A DNA stretch of 64,000 nt from Bacteroidales bacterium UBA1711 (GCA_002317325.1 DCJB01000092.1:1-64000); one strand, 5' to 3'; shown: positions 31,640-40,577, counted from the first letter of the stretch. Notes: generated from the sequence alone by a model not told the origin. Program-made: numbers and translations.

Positions 31640-34234
31640 TTAGCGGACAATGAGTTTCTCGACCTTGCTGAAGTTGTTGTTGGTGATGCGGACAAAGTAG
31701 GCACCCTTGGCAAGGTTGGTGAGGCTGATGACCTCGGCGTTGGCGGCGTTGATGTTGCTGTTGAAGACAACGCGGCCGCTCATGTCGATGATGGAGCAGT
31801 TGACCATGCCCTCGACGCCTTCGACATTCAGGGTGACCTGAGAGGTGGCGGGGTTGGGCTGGAGGTTCATGCGGACACCGGCAGCAACGGGGTCAATGCC
31901 GACCTGAGCTTCCTCGAAGGTTGCTTCCATGGTGTGGTCATCAAGGATGTTCTCGAAGGTGTAGGTGAAATAGACGGAGGTGGCACCGGTCTCGGGGTCG
32001 GTGTACTCGAAGCGACGGTAGTTAGGATCGCCAGTCTCCTGAATTTCGTCCCAGACGGTGACGATTTCGCCGTCAATCTTGAGGGTCGAAATACGACCAC
32101 CCTCGACGGGTTCGATGGTGAAGGTCTTGGTGGAGCTTTCAGCAGGAGTGAAAGTTTCGCCGCAAGCGGACTCGCCGCCGTTCTCGAAGACGGAGCCGAA
32201 CTCTTCACCTTCGCAGCTGACCTCGATGTTGTGGCGGGTCACTTCCTGAGCGGGACCGACAATCATACGAATCATGGGGTTGTAGGAGACATAGTAGGAG
32301 GCGAAAGTGGAGCTGTAGGCAGGATCGAGAACGTAGTTCTGATACTGGTTGGGAGCGTAGAAACCACCATACTGAGACATATCGGAGGTGTTGCGGAAGT
32401 AGATGATGGTGTCATACTCTTCGGGACGGGTGGGAGAGGCTTCGCGATAGGAACCCATGGCCTCGCAAGCAAGAGCGAGGTAGGCTTCTTCTTCGACCTG
32501 ATAGCCGATACGATAGGAGGTATTGGCCTGGAGAGCGGGCTGCTCGGGGAAGGGGATGAAGATGGTGTTATAGTTGCCAAGGGTCTGGTAGCCGTGTTCG
32601 CGGCCGATGATGGTGCTGTCGTTGATTTCGGTGGCGGCCACGGTGTGGGTGCCGGCGCCGTGCTCAACGCTGATAAAGTTGACACTGCCGCCAGTGTAAG
32701 AGTCGGTTCTCAGGACAGCATTGATTTTGCAGCCGCTGGTGTAGTAGCCTTCGACGGGGGAAGCGACGAGCTCGACGCCACGGATAACCCAGCCTTCGGG
32801 GACAACGGCATCGGTGGTGTAGCGGGAGTTGACCATGTAGCCAGGCTGGTAGAACTGAACTTCTTCAGGATCCTCAGTAACATACCAGGTGCCGCCGACG
32901 TTGACATAGCCAAAAATCCAGTAGTTGTAGGGAGAGTAGGTGAGGAGGCCGTTGTCGTGAGCCCAACGGAAAGAACCGTCGGCGGCGGGAGCGGTGACCT
33001 CATAGAACATGGAGTCGTAGTTGTGCTCGATGTTGTCGTTAGCGACCGAGGCGTACATCTGATACTGACCGACAGTGGCGGTGGGGAGAGCGGAACCGGT
33101 GCCGTGGGGCTCGTGCTGGGTGTAGCCATACCAGCCGCGATATTCCATGGAGTCGGCATAAATCCAGCCGTACTTGTCGCAGATAATCTGAGCGCCGCTG
33201 CCAGCGTTGACAGTGCCGTTGTTGTAGGAGGCGAAGGGGGTGTCGGTCTCGGTGTCGAGGTTGATGGAGTGGAGTTCGACGTTCACATTGGCCTGGTTGT
33301 AAACACCGTTGTTATAGACCTGAGAGTACCAAGCGGGGTTGACCTGAAGACCCTGGGGGACGAGGCCGTAGTTGCCCTCGACGAATTCCTGATCGTAGTA
33401 GCGGAGGCGGTTGGCTTCGCCGGCGATGACGGAGACATCGTCAATCACCCAGTAGTAGCCGTAGATTTGGCCGCGATGAGAGTCGAGGCTGCAGAAACGG
33501 ATGCGGACGCCGAGGCTGGTCTGGCCGGCGGCAGCGAGAGGAAGGGTGTAGGTGTAGAAGCCCTGCATCTGACCGTTGACGGCGACGTCAACGCCAGTGA
33601 CGTTGATTTCAACAGCGTTCCAGGTGGTGCCGTTGACGCTGTAGTCGATGTAGCAGTTGTCGTAGTATTTGCGATAGCTCTGATAGAACTGGACATCAAC
33701 AACGCCGGCGGTGGTGGTGTTGACATTGGCGAGGGTGACGAAGGCATTGTAGTTGCCGGTCTGCATGGTGCCCTGGTCGTAGCCGCTCATGAGCATGAAG
33801 CCGTTGGCGCCAGTGGAGACGTTGGTGTCGCCAATGATGCGGTAGAAGTAGTTGTTCCACTGAGTGCCAAAGTAGCCAGTGGCGAGGCGGGGATAGGTGT
33901 TGGGCATAGTGGTGCGGTCGGCATCAGTAGCGGTCCAGCGCTGCCAGTAGGCGAAGTCGTAGGACTGGCCGTGAGCCTCGGTGGCGGGGGAGGTGACAAC
34001 ACCAGTGGTGTAGTTGGTGCCGGTCCAGAGGTTGGAAGTTTTGGTACCGTCGTGGAAGTCAACCGTCAAGAGGGTGTCGACGGTCTTGGTGAAGATGGAG
34101 CTGACCTTGGGAGACTGTTCAACCTTGGCAGCCTTGGCCGGAGCCTTCAACTCCTTTGCACGAGGAGTCGCCGTCTGTGCGAAGACCACGGTCGCGCACA
34201 GAGCGAAAGTTAAAACCATTAATGTTTTTTTCAT
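31640..34234 (-). CDS. Large secreted protein with T9SS type A sorting domain
   Basis: The product is 864 residues. The signal peptide MKKTLMVLTFALCATVVFAQ is followed by a region poor in cysteine and rich in Tyr, Asn, Thr and Gly, typical of surface beta-sandwich proteins. Residues about 50-280 resemble a jelly-roll module (LTVDFHDGT, GFMLMSGYDQG, YWVIDDVSVIAG at the end). Later parts show further beta-rich modules, and the sorting domain occupies about 785-864 (MNLQPNPATSQVTLNVEG, then SIIDMSGRVVF, LAKGAYFVRI and VEKLIVR). It is probably an abundant surface or released protein; no catalytic motif was recognised. It has its own promoter and terminator. Confidence 0.85.
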   Translation of the reverse strand: MKKTLMVLTFALCATVVFAQTATPRAKELKAPAKAAKVEQSPKVSSIFTKTVDTLLTVDFHDGTKTSNLWTGTNYTTGVVTSPATEAHGQSYDFAYWQRWTATDADRTTMPNTYPRLATGYFGTQWNNYFYRIIGDTNVSTGANGFMLMSGYDQGTMQTGNYNAFVTLANVNTTTAGVVDVQFYQSYRKYYDNCYIDYSVNGTTWNAVEINVTGVDVAVNGQMQGFYTYTLPLAAAGQTSLGVRIRFCSLDSHRGQIYGYYWVIDDVSVIAGEANRLRYYDQEFVEGNYGLVPQGLQVNPAWYSQVYNNGVYNQANVNVELHSINLDTETDTPFASYNNGTVNAGSGAQIICDKYGWIYADSMEYRGWYGYTQHEPHGTGSALPTATVGQYQMYASVANDNIEHNYDSMFYEVTAPAADGSFRWAHDNGLLTYSPYNYWIFGYVNVGGTWYVTEDPEEVQFYQPGYMVNSRYTTDAVVPEGWVIRGVELVASPVEGYYTSGCKINAVLRTDSYTGGSVNFISVEHGAGTHTVAATEINDSTIIGREHGYQTLGNYNTIFIPFPEQPALQANTSYRIGYQVEEEAYLALACEAMGSYREASPTRPEEYDTIIYFRNTSDMSQYGGFYAPNQYQNYVLDPAYSSTFASYYVSYNPMIRMIVGPAQEVTRHNIEVSCEGEEFGSVFENGGESACGETFTPAESSTKTFTIEPVEGGRISTLKIDGEIVTVWDEIQETGDPNYRRFEYTDPETGATSVYFTYTFENILDDHTMEATFEEAQVGIDPVAAGVRMNLQPNPATSQVTLNVEGVEGMVNCSIIDMSGRVVFNSNINAANAEVISLTNLAKGAYFVRITNNNFSKVEKLIVR

Positions 34235-34347
34235 TGTTGTTTGAAAATTTGATTAATAAATGAGTTAGATTTCAATTGAATAATAACATGTTTTGCAGAG
34301 GGTTACACTATGCCTCGGGGCATAGAGGGCTTTAGTCTATTACGTTG

Positions 34348-34355
34348 CAAATATA
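34348..34355 (-). promoter_or_regulatory. -7 box of the large T9SS gene
   Basis: The minus strand reads TATATTTG followed by CAAC, fitting TAnnTTTG, 113 bases before the ATG at 34234. Confidence 0.55.
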
Positions 34356-34457
34356 GGCTATTTTTTCGACATAGAGAAAAAAAGTTGGTCTTTTAGTATT
34401 TTTTCAGTTTTGGAAGGGGGAGACGTGATAATTAGGAATTAAGAATTTATAATTTAT

Positions 34458-34589
34458 GATTCACAATTCACAACTCACAATTCACAATTCACAACTCACA
34501 ATTCACAATTCACAACTCACAACTCACAACTCACAACTCACAATTCACAATTCACAATTCACAATTCACAATTCACAATTCACAATTCA
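34458..34589. repeat. Tandem heptad array of about 19 units
   Basis: The plus strand reads GATTCAC, then AATTCAC or AACTCAC repeated without interruption 17 times, ending in AATTCAA. The period is exactly seven. AACTCAC units occupy positions 3, 6, 9, 10, 11 and 12 counting GATTCAC as 1. In the other orientation the unit is GTGAATT/GTGAGTT, identical to the units at 27285. Confidence 0.95.
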
Positions 34590-34922
34590 AGCATAGTATT
34601 ATCTATGGCTATTCATCTTGGGGCGGATGGGGCGAAAGCTCCTTGTTTCTTCGGGGGGAATGGGCTATTTGTATTCGAGACCATGCTGGGTTATTGGCGG
34701 GGACGGGCTCTTTCGGGTATTCTCGGACGGGGCGGAGGGCGGCGGGGGACTTTTTTTCTTGGGGACACAATAAAAGGGGCGAAAGTGAGTTTGAGGAAAA
34801 GGGGGGTTGAGGACGCACGGCTCGGACTGCGGCATCACCAGCACTGCAAGACCGTCCCGCACCAAAGCCCGCAACCGTCCCGAAAGAGAAGACATCGCCC
34901 AAGAAGAGAAGACTTCGTTCCA

Positions 34923-36248
34923 ATGAAAAGGTTAATTTATATCATAGTAATTGCCTCCATGGTCGCTTCGTGCACGGCCCACAAGCCGGCGGCGGAGGGG
35001 GAGAACCACTTCAAACGCAAGCCGATGGTGGAGGTGACCGAGGAGCAGCTGCAGGCCGAGGCCGCCTTGATAGAGGCCAAGACGAAGCAGCTGAACGGCG
35101 CCGCCGAAGAGGCAGAACAGGGGTTCAGAGACCTGCTGGACAAGCACCCCGACAACGCCGCCGCCCACTACGAACTGGCCCAGCTGCTGATGGCCAAGGG
35201 ATGGAGCGACAGCGCCTTGGTCCACAACCTGCGGGCCTGCGAGCTGGACGGGAAGAACCTGTGGTATCAGAAGCACCTGGCCCTGATATACCAGCAGCGC
35301 CACGACGGGAAGAACCTCATCGCCACATGGGAACGCATTGTGAAGCAGAACCCCGACGTGCCGGAATACTATTACGACCTGTCCAACGCCTGCCTGAGGG
35401 CCAACGACGTGGAGGGGAGCATTGCCGCCCTGAACCGCGCGGAGAAGCGCTTCGGCATATCGGAGGAGGTGTCGAAGCAGAAGCAGATACTGTGGTCGGC
35501 GGCAGGGCAGCCCGCCAAAGCGCGCCGTGAACTGGAGCGGCTGGCCGAGGCCATGCCCAACGACACCCGCTACAACGCCATCATCGCGCAGAGCTACATG
35601 GCCGAGAAGGCCTACGCCAAGGCGCTGCAGTGCTACCAAAAGATTGCCGCCGCCGACCCCGAGGACGAGAATGTGCACATTTCGATGGCGGAATGCCACA
35701 TGAACGAGGGACGCTACGACCAGGCTTTCGACTGCCTGCGGCAGGGGCTGAGGAACGACCGCATCGACTGCCGCACGAAGCTGACGCTGCTGAACGAGTT
35801 TCTGCGGAACGAGGAGTTTTTTAACACCTACGCCCACCAGGCCATGCTGCTGGCCGACACGCTGGCTCGGGGCTGCCCCGCCTCCGACGGCCACTGCCAC
35901 CCCTACGGTCTGATGCTGGCGGCGCAGGGACGCTATGCCGAGGCTGCCGCGGAACTGAACAAAGCCCTGCAGGCGGAGCGGAGCCGCTATGAGATTTGGG
36001 ACGCCCTGCTGATGTGTGAGGAGAAGGCCCAGTGTCCGCCCGACAGCTTGCGGACGCTGGCCGAGGAGGCCGCCGAGCTGTTTCCGCTGCAGCTGCGTCC
36101 GCAGCTCATACTGGCCATCTACTACGCCACAGCGGGCGACTGCGAGAAGGCCCGCCGCCACGCCTCCCTCTGCCTGACGCTGGCCCCGCGGGAGAAGCGG
36201 GAGGCGGTGAAACAACTATACGACCAAATAATGCAGCAATGCCGATGA
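34923..36248 (+). CDS. Tetratricopeptide-repeat lipoprotein
   Basis: The product is 441 residues from ATG 34923 (MKRLIYIIVIASMVASC, lipid Cys17). The mature protein is almost entirely TPR helices: AAAHYELAQLLMAKGWSDSA, EYYYDLSNACLRANDVEGSI, RYNAIIAQSYMAEKAYAKAL and VHISMAECHMNEGRYDQAF are recognisable repeats. In Bacteroidetes a TPR lipoprotein is commonly encoded in front of a DUF4292 lipoprotein, as here; the pair is suspected to serve envelope biogenesis. The next ORF starts within its stop (ATGA at 36245). Confidence 0.88.
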   Translation: MKRLIYIIVIASMVASCTAHKPAAEGENHFKRKPMVEVTEEQLQAEAALIEAKTKQLNGAAEEAEQGFRDLLDKHPDNAAAHYELAQLLMAKGWSDSALVHNLRACELDGKNLWYQKHLALIYQQRHDGKNLIATWERIVKQNPDVPEYYYDLSNACLRANDVEGSIAALNRAEKRFGISEEVSKQKQILWSAAGQPAKARRELERLAEAMPNDTRYNAIIAQSYMAEKAYAKALQCYQKIAAADPEDENVHISMAECHMNEGRYDQAFDCLRQGLRNDRIDCRTKLTLLNEFLRNEEFFNTYAHQAMLLADTLARGCPASDGHCHPYGLMLAAQGRYAEAAAELNKALQAERSRYEIWDALLMCEEKAQCPPDSLRTLAEEAAELFPLQLRPQLILAIYYATAGDCEKARRHASLCLTLAPREKREAVKQLYDQIMQQCR

Positions 36249-36766
36249 AACGATACTTCCTGCTGGCCTTGGTCTTCGGGCTGGCTCTTTCGGCCTGCCG
36301 CAGCCAGCGCGACCTGCCCTCGCCTGTGTCGCCGCCCGCCGACCTGCCCTCGCCCGCCGAGCTGCAGCAACCCAAGCCCCGCTTTACGGCCAACTTCACT
36401 GCCGAGGCGCAGGGCGTGACCGTGGGCGGCCAGCTGCGAATGCAGCCCGACAGCATCATCTGGGGCAGCGCCCAAAAGATTGTGGAACTGGGGCGGGTGA
36501 GGCTCACGCCCGACTCGGTGGTAGTGTATGCCAAGATAATGGGAGCCTGCTTCCGCGGCACTTACGACGACGTGGCCCGCCGCTTAGGCTTTCGCACCAC
36601 TTTTGCCGAAGTGGTGGAGATACTCCAGTCCGACGATGCCGGCAGCCGCCTCTCCGCCATCGCCCGCCGCATGGGGGCAGAGACGGCAATACGCATAGAG
36701 CCTTGGAAGGAGACCCCCGCCGCCACCTTCCCATTCTACGTCCCCGCCAACGCCAAACCTCTTTGA
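36245..36766 (+). CDS. DUF4292-like lipoprotein
   Basis: The product is 173 residues with a lipoprotein signal (MKRYFLLALVFGLALSAC, Cys18). The mature domain has the DUF4292 pattern: FTANFTAEAQGVTVGGQLRM, QPDSIIWGSAQKI.ELGRVRLTPDSVVVYAKI, then FRGTYDDVARRLGF. This family has a LolA/LolB-like half-barrel and is thought to handle lipoproteins or lipids at the outer membrane. The protein is clearly shorter than the 250-270 residues that I expect, lacking the C-terminal strands. ATGA overlap with the TPR gene implies coupling. Confidence 0.75.
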   Translation: MKRYFLLALVFGLALSACRSQRDLPSPVSPPADLPSPAELQQPKPRFTANFTAEAQGVTVGGQLRMQPDSIIWGSAQKIVELGRVRLTPDSVVVYAKIMGACFRGTYDDVARRLGFRTTFAEVVEILQSDDAGSRLSAIARRMGAETAIRIEPWKETPAATFPFYVPANAKPL

Positions 36767-36768
36767 CG

Positions 36769-36796
36769 GTGAACAGTGAACGGTGATCGGTGATCG
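36769..36796. repeat. Short heptad array upstream of the secreted-protein gene
   Basis: Four units follow the DUF4292 gene stop: GTGAACA, GTGAACG, GTGATCG, GTGATCG. They share GTGA with the other arrays and keep the seven-base period. An A/T-rich tail (36850-36880) resembles the flank of the array at 34458. Confidence 0.7.
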
Positions 36797-36883
36797 GATG
36801 AATGGCGAACAGGTAAAAAAAATAGAGACTTTTCGTAAACCCCCGAATACAAGATAATTCTAAATTATTAATTCTTAATCACA

Positions 36884-37669
36884 ATGAAGGTTTTTCTCTT
36901 TGCCCTGCTGCTGGTCTCGGCGGGTTCGGCGGCCGCTCAGACGGCTCCTACTGCCGCCGCAACGCCCGACAGCGCCGCCCGCGCACAGGGCGAAGCCATC
37001 GTCAACCGCTACCTGACCATGGTTGACTACAGCCCGATGATTGACGACAGCGTGCTATTCGTCACCTCATTTGTGGTGGACCGAGCCTACCCCTCCGACA
37101 CCATGATACTCTACCGCTGGTGGCAGCGTCACAATCGTAGCCGGGTGGAGGTGTGGCAGAATGGAATGATGGACGACGCCATGTACACCGACGGCAACCG
37201 CCTCCACCGCCGCTTCGTGTCCGGCAACCGCTCATGGGCCGATATTACGCAAGGCTCCTATTCAGACCGTATCGTTTCACTCGACATCCGCGGCGCCCTC
37301 TACGGATGGGAGGCCAAGGGTGCCGAAATTGCCTACGCCGGGGAATATGAACTCGAGGGAACGAAAGTGGACCAGGTGTTCGTGACCTGCCCCGGTATGT
37401 TCGACCGCCACTACTTCTTCGAAAAGGAGAGCGGGCTGCTCTTCCTCGTGACGGAGGACAACCACATCTACGGCGACCAGAAGATAGATGAGCGCATGAC
37501 GCGGTGCGACTGGCGAGGGTGGCACGAGTTTGTGCCCTTCCGCGGATGCCTGCTCCCGTCGTCGGAGTCGTATCAGGCAAACCAGAACCAGACCGTCATC
37601 ATCACCCATACCTACAGCTGCATAGCGCCCGACGACCGTCTGTTCACTGAAGACTTCCGCAAGCGATGA
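36884..37669 (+). CDS. Secreted protein, possibly LolA-like fold
   Basis: The product is 261 residues. A signal peptide (MKVFLFALLLVSAGSAAAQ) has no lipobox Cys, so the mature protein should be periplasmic. The pattern of the mature region (AIVNRYLTMVDY at the start, then strands VLFVTSFVVDR, TMILYRWWQRH, RVEVWQNGM, LYGWEAKGAEIAYAG, EVDQVFVTCPG-type strand and FEKESGLLFLVTE) recalls outer-membrane lipoprotein carrier-like proteins. That is structural intuition only. It is followed by tadA with an ATGA overlap (37666). Confidence 0.65.
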   Translation: MKVFLFALLLVSAGSAAAQTAPTAAATPDSAARAQGEAIVNRYLTMVDYSPMIDDSVLFVTSFVVDRAYPSDTMILYRWWQRHNRSRVEVWQNGMMDDAMYTDGNRLHRRFVSGNRSWADITQGSYSDRIVSLDIRGALYGWEAKGAEIAYAGEYELEGTKVDQVFVTCPGMFDRHYFFEKESGLLFLVTEDNHIYGDQKIDERMTRCDWRGWHEFVPFRGCLLPSSESYQANQNQTVIITHTYSCIAPDDRLFTEDFRKR

Positions 37670-38190
37670 GCCTCTTCGACAACCCCGACGAACACTATAT
37701 GCGGCTGGCGCTGGGCGAGGCACGGGCCGCCTTTGACGAGGAGGAAATCCCAGTGGGGGCGGTGATAGTGTGCGACGGACAGGTGATAGCCCGTGCGCAC
37801 AACAACACCGAGCGGCTGAACGACCCCACCGCCCACGCCGAGATGCTGGCATTCACGGCGGCAGCCAATCGGTTGGGGGCGAAATATCTGACCGACTGCA
37901 CGCTGTTTGTCACCCTGGAGCCCTGCGTCATGTGCGCGGGGGCGGCGGGGTGGACGCAGGTGGGGCGCATCGTCTATGGGGCCTGCGACCCCAAGCGGGG
38001 CTTCGAGCGGGTAGGGCGTGCCATGCTCCACCCGAAGACCCGCGTGGAGGGCGGGCTGCTGGCCGCCGAGAGCGAAGCCCTGCTCAAAGCGTTCTTCCAA
38101 AGCCGGCGCAGCCCCGGGGCGGCACGGCTCGCCGACAACGAAGGACCCGCCCAACCAACTCAGCAAGAAACAATACAACAAACAACATAA
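37666..38190 (+). CDS. tadA: tRNA-specific adenosine deaminase
   Basis: The 174-residue zinc enzyme converts A34 to inosine in the anticodon of tRNA-Arg(ACG). The active site is HAE (57-59, proton-shuttling Glu59) and PC-x2-C (86-90, EPCVMCAGA), exactly the TadA form. The last 25 residues (after ALLKAFFQSRR) are a non-conserved Gln/Pro/Thr-rich tail. It overlaps the stop of the preceding gene by ATGA. Confidence 0.94.
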   Translation: MSLFDNPDEHYMRLALGEARAAFDEEEIPVGAVIVCDGQVIARAHNNTERLNDPTAHAEMLAFTAAANRLGAKYLTDCTLFVTLEPCVMCAGAAGWTQVGRIVYGACDPKRGFERVGRAMLHPKTRVEGGLLAAESEALLKAFFQSRRSPGAARLADNEGPAQPTQQETIQQTT

Positions 38191-38201
38191 ATAATTTGCT
38201 T

Positions 38202-39092
38202 ATGAAACCCACACTACTCGTACTCGCTGCCGGCATGGGCAGCCGCTACGGCGGACTGAAGCAGATGGACGGCCTCGGTCCCAACGGCGAAATCATCATG
38301 GACTACTCCATCAACGACGCCATCCGCGCCGGATTCGGCAAGGTGGTGTTCGTCATCCGCCACTCCTTCGAGGCCGAGTTCAAGGCCAAAATCAACGCCG
38401 AACACTTCGGCAACCGCATTGCGGTGGAGTATGTCTTCCAAGAGCTTGACTACCTGCCCAAGGGATTCACCGTGCCCGAAGGGCGCGAGAAGCCCTGGGG
38501 CACCAACCACGCCATCCTCATGGCCAAGGATGTCATCCACGAACCCTTCGCCATCATCAACGCCGACGACTTCTATGGCCGCGACGCCTTCCGCGTCATC
38601 GGAGACCACCTGCGGAGAATAGAAGGCACCGAGGGGAAATACTGCATGGTGGGCTACCGCCTCGAGAACACGCTCAGCGAGAACGGATCGGTGTCGCGCG
38701 GCGTGTGCAGCGTCGATGCCGACGGACTGCTGGCCGGCATGACCGAGCGCACCAGCATCGCCCGCACCCCCGACGGCATTGCCTATCAGGACCCCGACGG
38801 CAGCAGCCACCCCCTGCCTGCCGACGCCACCGTGTCGATGAACCTCTTCGGCTTCACGCCCGACTACTTCGCCAAGAGCGAGAAGCTCTTCGTCACCTTC
38901 CTCAAGGAGAAAGGCGCCGAACTGAAGTCGGAATACTACATCCCCTATGCCGTCAACACCTTCATCAACGAAGGCCGCGCCACCATGACGGTGCTCAAGA
39001 CCAGCGCCCGCTGGTTCGGAGTCACTTACAAGGAAGACCGCCCCATGGTGGTGGAACGCCTCCGCCAGCTGCACGAGCAGGGCGAATACTAA
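38202..39092 (+). CDS. Sugar-phosphate nucleotidyltransferase-like protein
   Basis: The product is 296 residues. The N-terminus LVLAAGMGSRYGGLKQMDGL (6-25) is the nucleotide-binding loop of NTP transferases, and NADDFYG (120-126) gives the metal-binding Asp. EKPWGTNHAIL (96-106) is the base/sugar contact block. The second half (SMNLFGFTPDYF, SEYYIPYAVN, ARWFGVTYKEDRP) is conserved in a Bacteroidetes group annotated only as nucleotidyltransferase. It probably makes an NDP-sugar or related activated compound; the substrate is unknown. ATG 38202 was chosen from the catalytic loop. Confidence 0.85.
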   Translation: MKPTLLVLAAGMGSRYGGLKQMDGLGPNGEIIMDYSINDAIRAGFGKVVFVIRHSFEAEFKAKINAEHFGNRIAVEYVFQELDYLPKGFTVPEGREKPWGTNHAILMAKDVIHEPFAIINADDFYGRDAFRVIGDHLRRIEGTEGKYCMVGYRLENTLSENGSVSRGVCSVDADGLLAGMTERTSIARTPDGIAYQDPDGSSHPLPADATVSMNLFGFTPDYFAKSEKLFVTFLKEKGAELKSEYYIPYAVNTFINEGRATMTVLKTSARWFGVTYKEDRPMVVERLRQLHEQGEY

Positions 39093-39109
39093 CCCACACG
39101 CCCCGCGCC

Positions 39110-40372
39110 ATCACCGACCGCAACACCATACTACAGTTCGCCCGCGACCACCGCGACGACGACCCGCTGCAACTGCTGCTCGCCGCCTCCCGCTATGGCG
39201 GGGTGGATGTGGAGCGGGCGGTGCAGCAGATAGAGGGAGAGCGCCAGGCCGCCGCCAAGTGGCCGGCGTTCTCGCTCTGCGCGGGTTATCTGTACCCCCC
39301 GCGGCTCAACCGCGAGCAGAGCTCGTCCGAAGCCGCCGCCCGCTACAAAGCCGAACTCCTCGAGAACTGGGGGACGCGGCGCCTCATCGACCTCACCGGC
39401 GGCATGGGGGCGGACACCTACTTCATGGCGGCGGCCGCCGCCGAAACCCACTACTGCGAGCAGGACGAAGCCCTGTGCGAAACGGCGCGGCAGAACTTCG
39501 CCGCCCTCGGCCGTCCGAGCATCGCCTGCCATGCGGGCGACAGCCTGCAGTGGCTGCGGCAGCAGCCCGACGGCCCCGACGGGCTGGCCGCCGACGTGAT
39601 ATATATCGACCCCGCCCGCCGCGACACCGCCGGCCGCCGGGTGGCGGCATTCGAGGACTGCACGCCCAACCTGCTGCCCAACCTCTCGTTCCTCCTCAGC
39701 CGCTGCCGCCGGCTGCTCGTCAAAGCCTCGCCCATGATCGACCTCGCCGCCGCCCTCGCCCAGATAGGGGCGGTGGAAGAAGTCCACATCGTGGCCCTGC
39801 GCAACGAATGCAAAGAGGCGCTCTTTGTGGTGCGGGGCGGAACGGCGGCACCCGCAGCCGCCTGCGCGAAGTCTCCCTGCGCGAAGTCTCCCTGTGCGGA
39901 GACCGCCGCCATACACTGCGTCAACCTGCCCGCCCCCCACTCCGCCGCCGCCCGCCAGCACAACGTCTTCACCCTCGCCGCCGAAGCGGCCGCGCGCCCC
40001 GCCTACGCCGCCGAAATGCAGGCCTACCTCTACGAGCCCAACGCCGCCCTGATGAAGGGGGGCAGCTTTGGACTGCTGTCCGAACAATACGGCGTGGAGA
40101 AGCTGGCCCGCAACACCCACCTCTACACCAGCGCCGACCTCCGGCCCCACTTTCCCGGCCGCATCCTGCGCGTCCTGCAGCCCCTGCCCCTCAACCCCCG
40201 CGACGCCGCCCGCCTACTCCCCGGCCGCAAAGCCCACGTGGCCGCCCGCAACCACCCCCTAACCGCCGACCAAGTGCGGCGCAAGCTCCGCCTCACCGAA
40301 GGCGGCGACCTCTTCGTGGTGGCAGCCACCCTCGGCACCCGCCCCTCCGCCTGGCTCTGCCAGCCCCTCTGA
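39110..40372 (+). CDS. SAM-dependent methyltransferase with THUMP-like C-terminal domain; non-canonical start
   Basis: About 420 residues. The N-terminal helical region (ILQFARDHRDDDPLQLLLAA, then YLYPPRLNREQSSSEAAARYKA) leads into the methyltransferase core with DLTGGMGAD (94-102), the acidic CEQDEALCE block, and IDPARRD (166-172) as the likely catalytic motif. The C-terminus (about 345-420: GRILRVLQPLPLNPRDAARL to LFVVAATLG) is the THUMP-like domain of this family, so the substrate is probably RNA. No ATG, GTG or TTG lies in frame where the family N-terminus should begin; ATC at 39110 fits best. The first in-frame GTG (39203) would remove about 31 conserved residues. A 15-base tandem duplication (39863-39892) encodes CAKSP twice. 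Confidence 0.75.
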   Translation: MTDRNTILQFARDHRDDDPLQLLLAASRYGGVDVERAVQQIEGERQAAAKWPAFSLCAGYLYPPRLNREQSSSEAAARYKAELLENWGTRRLIDLTGGMGADTYFMAAAAAETHYCEQDEALCETARQNFAALGRPSIACHAGDSLQWLRQQPDGPDGLAADVIYIDPARRDTAGRRVAAFEDCTPNLLPNLSFLLSRCRRLLVKASPMIDLAAALAQIGAVEEVHIVALRNECKEALFVVRGGTAAPAAACAKSPCAKSPCAETAAIHCVNLPAPHSAAARQHNVFTLAAEAAARPAYAAEMQAYLYEPNAALMKGGSFGLLSEQYGVEKLARNTHLYTSADLRPHFPGRILRVLQPLPLNPRDAARLLPGRKAHVAARNHPLTADQVRRKLRLTEGGDLFVVAATLGTRPSAWLCQPL

Positions 40373-40519
40373 CCCCAAGCCGCCGCCCGCCACCAACTTG
40401 GCACTCCCATAAACACCGCCCGCATACCAATACCCATACCTTAGGATGCCTTGAGAATCCCCCGCTGCGGCGGAGTGTTAACAAATCTTAAACACGCTGG
40501 CTTTTCCGTCAAAAAGTAG

Positions 40520-40527
40520 TACCTTTG
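40520..40527 (+). promoter_or_regulatory. -7 box of the BcgI-like operon
   Basis: TACCTTTG followed by CAAA, 50 bases before the ATG at 40578. No good -33 was identified. Confidence 0.55.
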
Positions 40528-40577
40528 CAAACTGTTAGGCGTGGTGTATCCCACGGCTTTAAACACACTAACCCATT

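Larger units (their letters stand above)
34235..34922. other. Long spacer between the T9SS gene and the TPR lipoprotein
   Basis: From left to right it holds the minus-strand -7 box (34348-34355), an A/T-rich transition (34430-34457), the heptad array (34458-34589), and 330 bases of G-rich sequence with no recognised feature before the ATG at 34923. The open frame starting at 34605 is not supported upstream of the lipoprotein signal. Confidence 0.55.

Noticed and set aside
34458..34589. CRISPR array
   Set aside because: The period is seven bases with no spacers, and no cas genes are present anywhere in the window.
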